From Tanypteryx hageni (taxonomy: Eukaryota > Arthropoda > Insecta > Odonata > Petaluridae), in assembly GCA_028673005.1 (NCBI GenBank), contig CM054112.1, forward strand, positions 186,880,564 through 186,944,563: a stretch of DNA of 64,000 nt, given 5' to 3'. The stretch's first letter is position 1. Every line of letters starts with the position of its first letter. Shown here in pieces: positions 56,504 to 64,000 of the stretch. The notes below the pieces were generated by a model. The model made no database searches, was not told the DNA's origin, and saw nothing but the letters and a program-made list of their open reading frames with translations. Position numbers and translations under genes: made by a program.

Positions 56504-57830
56504 TGAAACTCGGATATAATGAGCTTGGAAATAACGAGTTCCCAGCTATAGCAGGCAAAAATCAAATACACATTTCCTATGCTTAAAATTATGTACAAAA
56601 TTTCTCGGATTTTATGAGCCTGCTTTTCGGATATAACAAGTAAAACTGAAATGTATGGGAGGAAAATTTGTCGGATATTTGTGAGTTTGAAATCCTTTCT
56701 ATTGTTTTACATCCTCAAGTGGTCAGTTTTTACCTGTCCACACAGGAGGGCACCATATGTTTCTGAAGAGTGCTCAAGGTCACTAGGCTCCCCATAGTGA
56801 CCTTGAGTCCAAGCATAAATCAGTGAACATTTTACCCTTGAAAGAGCAACATGTTAGGAAACAAGAGGAAGTGTCTGTTGGTGCAGGAAAAAGTGGAAAT
56901 TATTCGTGAATTAGAATGCAGCGAAAAAAATGTATTGGTGTGTAAAAAGTTTGGATTGTCATCATCATCAGTGTCGACATTGTAGAAGAAAGAGGCAACG
57001 TTTTTGTGTTTGAAAAAATCTCACCACAAACAAGAAGATGAAGTCTGAGCATGATGACGTGGACAAAGCGTTTGTGGAATGGTTTAAGGTACAGAGGAAT
57101 GCTGGTTTCCCTATTAACCTATTTTGAAGATGCAGGCCAAATCTTTTGCAGTTAAATTAGTGCACAAGGAGTTTAGCTGCAGTAACAGATGACTGGACCG
57201 TTTCAAAAAATCGGCACAACATGGTTTATGCTCATGTAAGTGGAGAGGCCATACCTGCTGACACAAAAATGGCCAGTGAGTGGATAAAATACATTTGGAA
57301 AGACTGCAAGAAGAATTGCACAGAAAATGAAATATACAATGCCGATGAAATCGGACTCTTTTATAACATGACCCTGACTACAACATTCAAATTTAAAGGT
57401 GAAGAATGTGTAGGTGGAAAAAAATGAAAGACCGTTTGACTGTATTATTTTGTGCCAATATGAGTGGGACTGACAGAAGAAAATTTCTTGTAATCGGGCA
57501 ATCTCAGGCACCTCGATGTTTTAAAAACATGCAAGGGCTGCCAGTGGATTATGTTGCAAACCATAAAGCATGGATGACTTCAAATATCTTCAACCAATAT
57601 TTAACAAAATGGAACAGCAAATTGAAAAATAAAAATAAGAAAGTTTTGCTTGATATTTTAAATAGTTTGTCATATTTTTTAAATTAAAATTTACCCTAAA
57701 CATCCAGAATTGCATAATATGTAAGTACTCTGACTTTCAATACATAATTTGTATAGTATGTGAATTTCACGCATATAATGAATATCGGTTATAATGAGCA
57801 AAATTACCTGGGAGGGAGATAAGGGATAAG
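56501..57830 (+). mobile_element. Tigger/pogo-like element, decayed
   Basis: The left end CAGTGAAACTCGGATATAAT resembles Tigger termini. Near the right edge ATATCGGTTATAATGAGC is a worn inverted counterpart, but the final CACTG is gone. The transposase remnant lies between. Confidence 0.65.
56851..57687 (+). pseudogene. Tigger-like (CENP-B/DDE) transposase remnant
   Basis: Frames in order: MLGNKRKCLLVQEKVEIIRE with LVCKKFGLSSSSVSTL (CENP-B N-terminal helix-turn-helix), a damaged middle (SFAVKLVHKEF), then 57221-57427 with NADEIGLFYNM (first catalytic Asp) and 57406-57687 with RLTVLFCANMSGTDRRKFLV, SQAPRCFKN and PVDYVANHKAWMTSNIF. It ends before the second Asp. Several shifts and stops. The two last frames overlap with a one-step shift at about 57415. 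Confidence 0.88.
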
Positions 57831-57845
57831 GACGAAACTATTGGC

Positions 57846-58048
57846 TAGAGGTTGGCAAAGAAGTAGAGAAGGAAGGGTAATTGGTCTCTTGGTGATTAGC
57901 GACAGCCACTAGAATAGGAGAAGGGGAATGATACAAATATTCCTTTAAAAACATTGCATTATTAATTCAGTTAACTTCCAATGTGACCCGCCAAAGCATT
58001 GACAATTACGAATGTCACCCACCATGCAGAAAAGCTTGCCAATCCCTA
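57846..58048. mobile_element. Small hAT-like MITE, relative of the 35.7-kb copy
   Basis: Ends TAGAGGTTGGCAAAG and, inverted, TAGGGATTGGCAAG; the inner GACCCGCCAAAGCATTGACA and CACCCACCATGCAGAAAAG match the 35669-35976 element. No target duplication is visible. Confidence 0.55.
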
Positions 58049-59103
58049 TTTAAATGATGCATAAAGATGATAAAAACATTTAAATAAATCTCTGATAGCA
58101 AATTAAGAGTTCTTTATTATAAACTTACTATATAATGCCGATAAAACGAAACAACTACAATTTCAGAAAAGGAACCCATAACATCATTTATTGCTAAAAT
58201 TTTATTGCAAAGTTGTAAAGAATTGTACTTTTCAATAACATTAGTCTGTACCAATGAATAAAAACAGGAAAGACTGCATTAATAACACAACTCCAAAAAT
58301 TTACTTCTAGAATATATTCTCGATTCTCTCCCCAAACCATAATAATTTGATTCTCACCATGCAATTTTCATTAACACATGGCAAAGTTAAAAAAATGTGA
58401 TGAGATTCATAAATTCATTAATATCAACAACAAATACTATTCAATAGTTTCATCTTTAGATCCACAAAAAGCAAATATAAACATGTAAGTAGAAATATTT
58501 CCTTGTTCATGAAATGTCATGATATCTTCCGACCAAAAAACAGGCAATATAAATATGCCAATCTCAAAAATGAGTACCTGAAGAAATCTCTCTCAATGAG
58601 ACACCTAATATGGACTATTTTATGAGAATAGATGTGAAATTCTCATACACTTATCATTTTCAAATACATCATTACAAATTAAATTTATTAGACTTATAGT
58701 TTTCACAGCCATGTAATTATGTGTTTTCACCACACAAATTGTCCACGCATTCATTACTGATTGGAACATAGCATATTCAAAACATAGCATTTTGGCTAAC
58801 TCCAGCAGATCTTCAATCATGAGGATATTGAAAAAAGAAAACATTTTTTAGAGCTGAGAAATACTGCAGGGGTAACATTACAGAGATTACAGTAACAATA
58901 AAATAATAACTAATGCAAATGTAAATCAGTCTTATAAGAGAATTTCAAATGCAAAAGCAAAATTTCTATCTACTTGGTTACTAAAAAAATAAAACCCACA
59001 ATGTTCTTTTAGAAAAAGTAAGAAAATGTTACCAGACATATGCCAAGAATAATGTAAATTCCATTATTACTGCTATTATTCCCTATTTGGAGGTCAGAAT
59101 TAC
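58049..59103. other. Intergenic (3' side of PRCP), AT-rich
   Basis: Probably holds the PRCP 3' UTR on the minus strand. No repeat or gene recognised. Confidence 0.5.
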
Positions 59104-59320
59104 CTAGTAATAAGATTTTGTTTTGGTAAGCTTGATCCACTCCCTGATATATCGAACATGAATCTTCCTAGCTCGTCTGACTGATATAGGATCTGAAGGA
59201 TTTGGTCCACGGAGGTCCAGGTGATGCGCCCCTTCTGGTATAATAACGGAGATAATGCCCGATTTCTCAGATCCACTCTTAAGTACACCACCAGATGACC
59301 AAGGATCCAACAGGCCATTG
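59104..59320 (-). CDS. PRCP: PRCP terminal exon with triad Asp and His
   Basis: The minus-strand acceptor TTCTTTAG ends at 59321. The exon is one base plus 72 codons to the stop TAG at 59106-59104. NGLLDPWSSGGV carries the catalytic Asp and PEGAHHLDLR the catalytic His. The protein ends in a short basic tail (KLTKTKSYY), of usual length for the family. Confidence 0.92.
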
Positions 59321-61700
59321 CTAAAGAAGAAATACAAATAAACCTTAACAATTTAGATTGAAATGAATAAGACATTACAGTTTATCTTAGTTTTTTTTAA
59401 ATTTGCTTTGACAATGAATTAATAATATATGATTATTTAATTCAACAAAAAATATTTCCTTAAAGAATTCAATGAGCAGGCAAATTTCAAAGATTTTTAA
59501 CTGCTTAAAACTAGGTTTGGAAATCTTTTATTTGACATCTATAAAAAATTGATATCAGCTCTCAAAGTGAAACTTACACAGGATGTAAAAAAACAAGCAA
59601 TAAAATGGAATAATCAATACGCATTGCATCATAGTGAATCTGAAAATATTTTCATTCCAATACAATTAACTGAGGGAGCCATAACTTGATGAAAATCCAT
59701 GCTTACAACAAAATTTTAAAAAACTTCTGTGAGATCCACTACTTGAACAGGTTTTTACACATCACATCGTGAACACTGAGCATGGAGAGAAAGTCGGTGT
59801 GAGAAGAAGAGGAACTCTCTCTCACAAGGGAAGATTAAGTACCTTGGGTCGTCGATTTCGACAAAACTTTTTTGGGTGGTAGAATACTTCAAATAAGAAG
59901 ACCCGTGTATTGGCTTTTGATTGAATGGGCCTTAGTTTCAGCAGAATCTTTTTTTTCTTTTCGCAGGATTAACTGTGGCTGGATAAAATGCAATAATAGG
60001 TTGACAATGTCGAAGAGGTGGGTTGGTTGGTTGGTTACCATACTGGTTTCCTAATATTTTGTCCTGGGTTCAAATTCCACGTCATACCAAGTATTTTTTT
60101 CCGTTTTAATCCACTTTATTATTTTAATTTATTGTATTATTATTTATTTATTATATTATTATTTATTTACTTCATTAAAATCAATGCACAAGAGCGTATT
60201 GGCAGCTATTTCGATGTGAATTGTAAATTTAATGCTAGAGGAACGAGGATCGCAGCTGTTGAAATGCAAAGAACATGTAAAAACTGTACATGCGACATTT
60301 TGCAAAGCAAGGAAAAGGAAGGACCAAGTTATACCCAGTGGGCGTTAGCTGCAGCCTATCAACATACATCGTTGGGGTTCACCTTCACAGCATATCGAGC
60401 GTGGCTAATAAAATTCAAGAAATAATTCGAATTCGACAGCGAAAAGTTACAAACTACATTTTTCAAAAAGATAAAATCTCTTTGCAAGAAACTTTAAAAG
60501 CTGCCAAGGTTTTCTGAAAACAAACATTGCGCATAATACCCAACTAGATCTAGACTATGTCATTAATACTGACCAAACTGGATGTGAGTACAGAGTTGAC
60601 GTGAAGCGAACCTTGACTCATCAAGGCGAAAAGGCTGTCCAGAGATATATCAGAGACAGGAACAAAATCATGCATTCATGCACGTCACAGTATGTGACCA
60701 TTGCCACAGGAAATTTGCTACTCAAAGTGTTTCTTTGTAAGCAAAAACCTGGAGATATGTTTGGGCTTCGAGTGAGCAGAACTGTGAGGCAGTTCCTAAA
60801 CACTGTAGTTACGTGCTCCAAATCTGGTAAAATGACGACAGAATAGATTCCATTTTTTAAAAACAGTTGTGAAGCCTTATTAATTTTTTTCTTGTTTTTA
60901 CGACAGTTATCATCCAAAAACATGTACACACACTTCCCCTTCAAGTGACGAATGGCACAAATCTAACAATTATGTTCTTTTGGACGTCAGTTCACATCGA
61001 AATAGCTACCAATACACTTTTGTGCATTGATTTTAATGAAGTAAATAAATAATAATATAATAAAGTTAATAAATAAATAATAATACAATAAATAAAACAT
61101 AATAAAGTGGATTAAAACAAAAAAAAACTTGGTATGATGTGGGATTTGAACCCGGGACAAAATATTACGAAGTCATTACAGTAACCACCCAGCCAACCCA
61201 CCTCTTTGACATTGTTGGCCTATTATTGCATTTTATCCAGCCACAGTTAATCCTACGAAAAGAAAAAAAAAAGATTCTACCGAAACTAAGGCCCCTTCAA
61301 TTAAAAGCCAATACACGGGTCTTCTTATTTTAAGTATTCTACCACCCAAAGAAGTTTCGTCGAAATCGACGGCACAAGGTATGCAGTATCCCCTTGTCAG
61401 GAAAAAAGGAAGGGTGCTTATGGTATGGATGGCTCATTGGGGTAGGAAGAGAGGTGACAGCTCAATAGCAATTAAGTCACGATAAAGTTGAAAGATGGAC
61501 AAGAAATACCTGAAAACAATGTTGGAAGCATATTCAAGTGCTTTACGTCCACCATAAAGCATTTCTGCTTGATATGGCCGGGGATTTGTCCCCCATTCAG
61601 ACTTGCAACGCTCTGCCTCCTTTTTCATGTCCCATGGCTTTGGTTCAAACATGTCACCTTCTCCATCATAACAGATCGGCATTACCATTTCTGTGCAGGA
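59104..61700 (-). CDS. PRCP: Lysosomal Pro-X carboxypeptidase-like, C-terminal part (gene-level entry, 5' part beyond window)
   Basis: Exons joined on the minus strand: 61700-61510 then 59320-59104. Family S28 serine carboxypeptidases remove a residue following proline at acidic pH in lysosomes or after secretion. Seen here: TEMVMPICYDG, MFEPKPW and YGG blocks, then NIVFSNGLLDPW with the triad Asp and EGAHHLDLR with the triad His. The Ser (GGSYGG-type) exon is not in the window. The codon spanning the intron (AG then C) gives the Ser of FSNG. DPP7 is the alternative family member; HHLDLR with a following DPxSV and the MF-EP block fit PRCP-like proteins better. The gene is convergent with Naam. 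Confidence 0.88.
60018..60090 (+). repeat. tRNA-like sequence in left arm
   Basis: GGTTGGTTGGTTACC as A-box-like part and GGTTCAAATTCC (60067-60078) as B box, about 35 bases apart. No matching acceptor stem, so not a tRNA gene. Confidence 0.5.
60178..60846 (+). pseudogene. Transposase fragment of the long-arm element
   Basis: Two readings. The first, up to 60425, contains SYTQWALAAAYQHTSLGFTF. The second (about 60541-60846) reads LDYVINTDQTGCEYRVDVKR, TLTHQGEK, then TSQYVTIATGNLLLKVFLCK and VVTCSKSGKMTTE before a stop. NTDQTG has the form of a first DDE aspartate block. The C-terminal half with the other acidic residues is missing. Confidence 0.65.
61131..61202 (-). repeat. tRNA-like sequence in right arm
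   Basis: Minus strand: GGTTGGCTGGGTGGTTAC (good A-box form) and GGTTCAAATCCC as B box (complement of 61141-61152). Better preserved than the left-arm copy. Confidence 0.55.
61510..61700 (-). CDS. PRCP: PRCP penultimate exon
   Basis: Minus-strand acceptor GGATAG lies just above 61700 and donor GTATTT just below 61510; 191 nt, leaving phase 2. It reads SCTEMVMPICYDGEGDMF onwards through NPRPYQAEMLYGG to NIVF. The TEMVMP and YGG blocks are S28 signatures. The open frame running on to 61434 is intron. Confidence 0.9.
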
Positions 61701-62197
61701 CTATCCAAAACAAGATATGCAATAGTTACAGAAGTGACAATTACCATTGTAGTTTATCTTACTCTGTAATGTTTTAATGGACCACGGTACTATTTTAGTC
61801 AGCCTTGTAATCTTATAAATTTTAAATAAAGTGTTCCAATCTGAACTGCACAAAATAAAACAAGCCAAACTAATGACGGCATATAACAATTAAATTTTAT
61901 AATTTGCTTAATACGTATAGAAATAAAGTCATTCAATCTTACTTATGTATTGGTTTAAGATTTAAAAAATGATTTCGAACAACAAAATTTCAATAAATAT
62001 CATTATCTTTCATATTAATCCATACCAATGCTGGCAAACAAAAAAAAATTCGTTACGTTTTTCGTTAAAGGCAAAAAAGCGATTTCGTTTTTCATTACGC
62101 TAAAATCTACATTTTGTTTTCAGTTACAACGAAATAATTCGGTAAAAAATAATTAAGTGTAGTTACTCTTTTATTTACCAACTTTTATATTAATTTC

Positions 62198-62253
<56 letters not shown>

Positions 62254-62289
62254 TTGGACCCCGCCTATTCTGAAAAAAATCCAAAGCTG
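61701..62289. other. PRCP intron, nothing recognised apart from AT run
   Basis: It contains the (TA)n run at 62202-62250 and ACG/CGTTTT-rich repeats at 62050-62110. No upstream PRCP exon is visible. Confidence 0.45.
62202..62250. repeat. (TA)n microsatellite
   Basis: About 49 bp of uninterrupted dinucleotide. Confidence 0.95.
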
Positions 62290-62297
62290 CTTGCGGG

Positions 62298-63951
62298 CAG
62301 TGTTGCTGTTTTAGCACTTTTCGCGCTAAATTTAGCGCTTTTTTGTTTTGTCTAGCGACTTTTATTGACGCTTAGCGCCATGACGCTAATTTTGCGCTTT
62401 TCTATTTTTAGCACCAAATTTGATGCCTTTTTTTATCATGTAATTTATTAATCGTTTTAATGAGGAGAAGAAAAATGAATTCCAAATATAACACATTGCA
62501 TTGATCTACTGAGAACGTCGAGGGTGGTCATCCAGCATAACCGAGGTATATTTTTAAAAATGGAATGGGGTAGGTGGGAAAACCAGGACAAACGAAAAAT
62601 TCCCTCGGTACATCCCTAGCATAGGTTTTTCCATGCTGTTAGACACTCAATATGGAAATTGTCCTGAAGGTCACCGATTAAATAAGAAAAGCGGCGCAGC
62701 AATATTGCAAATGTATGTACACTGAAATTCTGCGACCCCTAATGGAATTTTAGAATTCTGTGGAATGTGGTCCTTTAATGGTTCCCTGCCCTAAAATGCG
62801 GTTTCAGTTGCTCGGCCGCAGTAGTAGTATTTAGCGACAAGCAGATAGGCCTTCTTCGGTGGTGACTTGATTGAATGAAGTGAATGTAATGCAGACACAA
62901 TCTGCGTGGCTTTAAAAAAATCCCTAAGAAATTATGGATTAGATTTACAGAGACTTGTTGCTCTTGAGACAAATAATTCATCTGCAATTAATAATGGATT
63001 GTATGCAAAGTTAAAAACTAAAGAGATTTCCAATTTGCTTTTGATTAAGTTTGTGTGCCACTCACTACAGCTTGCAAATTCACATGCCGTCCGTGAATGT
63101 CTACCACGAAACCTAGGTTTTCTTATTAATGAAACATACAATTGGTACTCTCATTCACTTATTCGACAGGGTAGATATAGGAAACTTTATTATAAAATTA
63201 ACAATGGAATGGATCCTTTGAAGTTAGTTAAGTCAGAAAAGTTGTGTTTCCTGCTATAAATATAAGAAATGAAATGTTTTGAAATTTCTTGGTCAACGTA
63301 CATCAATAGCAAAGAATTTCAGTCAAACAGTGCTGCCCCTGTATTTGCAATTAATTGTTAACCACCTAACTTTATTATAATTTTTATTACCTTTAGGTGT
63401 CCTATCCATGTCTTTATTAAACAATAATTTATACAATTAAAATTATGAGTTTTTTAGATGTTGTTTTTTATTCCTTGGTCATCGGCGCCGGATGGTCGCC
63501 CTGCTTGCCCTTCCATGTATCAATGCTTTTGTATTTTGTATATTCAGAGAAATGTAAAAAATAAAAATATGATTTTTGGATTGAATAGATGCGTATATCT
63601 GATAATATACGGTAGAGAATTTTAGATTCGTTCTCTTAAACTTATTTCGTTTTAAATCCTGACTGCCTGAGATGATTGTAAGAATTTTAAAAAGAAATTT
63701 TAAAATGCAAATGAAAATTGTTGAGCAGTAGATATTTTCAGCTAGTTTTGTGTCCATTTAACACCACTACAAGATTGTAGAATATTCACTGATGCCCATA
63801 GGCAGCATAAATTAGGAAAAATACATGTATAAACAGAGGGATTTTTCTATCTAGCGCTTTTTTTCGCGCTATTTACTATACTTTTAGCGCCTATCTAGCA
63901 CCTTTTGAAGTTGGATCTAGCGCTTTTTACAAATCTGCGATGGCAACACTG
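62298..63951 (+). mobile_element. hAT element, 1.65 kb, internally deleted
   Basis: A perfect 8-bp duplication CTTGCGGG (62290-62297, 63952-63959). Ends CAGTGTTGCTGTTTTAG and, inverted, CAGTGTTGCCATCGCAG. The outer 100 bp on both sides are rich in TTTAGCGC/GCGCTAAA motifs. It carries part of a transposase in the plus direction, opposite to PRCP. Confidence 0.9.
62906..63259 (+). pseudogene. hAT transposase middle fragment
   Basis: LVALETNNSSAINNGLYAKL is the region of the second catalytic Asp (here Asn: TNNSSA where related proteins usually have TDNAS), then VCHSLQLANSHAVRE, PRNLGFLINETYNWYS and MDPLKLV. The N-terminal BED/DUF part and the hATC end are missing. The lost Asp fits an inactive copy. 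Confidence 0.8.
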
Positions 63952-64000
63952 CTTGCGGGGTTTGAACCACCTTACCTCACCACCACATAAGACAAGTGAT

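Larger units (their letters stand above)
59842..61379 (+). mobile_element. DDE element with arms of about 380 bp, each carrying a tRNA-like sequence
   Basis: Arms 59842-60220 and 60991-61379 are inverted copies; the outer ends are CCTTGGGTCGTCGATTTCGA and, inverted, CCTTGTGCCGTCGATTTCGA, with TA on both sides (59840-59841, 61380-61381). The middle codes for a transposase fragment. It fills most of the last PRCP intron. TA targets suggest the IS630/Tc1/mariner group, but the family is not one I can name. Confidence 0.75.

Overview
The window is eukaryotic and intron-rich, AT-rich and loaded with transposons. The two host genes, the insect-type nicotinamidase architecture (EF-hand plus catalytic domain) and the mix of hAT, Helitron, Penelope-like and pogo-like elements point to an arthropod. 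I cannot say from sequence alone whether it is an insect or a chelicerate. There are no bacterial-style operons, rRNA genes or CRISPR arrays.

Host gene 1 is on the plus strand. Eight exons (23522-54850) encode the EF-hand region and the whole catalytic domain of a nicotinamidase (Naam/PNC1 family, NAD+ salvage). The first coding exon or exons lie upstream and were not found. The two EF-hand exons (23.5 and 24.2 kb) are separated from the catalytic exons (48.6-54.8 kb) by an intron of about 24.4 kb, which is where much of the mobile DNA sits. One intron begins with GC instead of GT. Host gene 2 is on the minus strand. The last two exons (61510-61700 and 59104-59320) encode the C-terminus of a lysosomal Pro-X carboxypeptidase (peptidase S28). 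The two genes are convergent, with about 4.25 kb between their stop codons.

Mobile DNA, left to right: Helitron-like tails and a dispersed repeat (0.1-2.2 kb); a hAT transposase remnant (2.8-3.4 kb); a Penelope-like GIY-YIG fragment between direct repeats (4.6-5.6 kb); a TA-flanked MITE (7.2-7.7 kb); a 5.4-kb hAT element with its own degenerate transposase and a second hAT-like element nested in it (11.4-16.8 kb); a nearly intact 2.8-kb ZMYM1-like hAT with a perfect 8-bp target duplication (18.6-21.4 kb); a TA-flanked MITE (22.5 kb); in the big intron a foldback, a hAT MITE inside a Helitron helicase remnant, several small hAT MITEs, a hAT-in-hAT nest (28.0-29.2 kb), a Helitron end with helicase remnant (40.0-40.8 kb) and several copies of an unclassified 630-740 bp family; pogo-like and Harbinger-like MITEs in the later Naam introns; a Tigger remnant (56.5-57.8 kb) between the genes; a 1.5-kb element with arms of about 380 bp in the last PRCP intron; and a 1.65-kb hAT further upstream in that gene.

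The strongest leads are the 630-740 bp family, whose ends are defined by two filled/empty-site comparisons inside this window and which looks like a Helentron-associated (DINE/HINE-type) element, and the long-arm TA element that carries a tRNA-like sequence in both arms.
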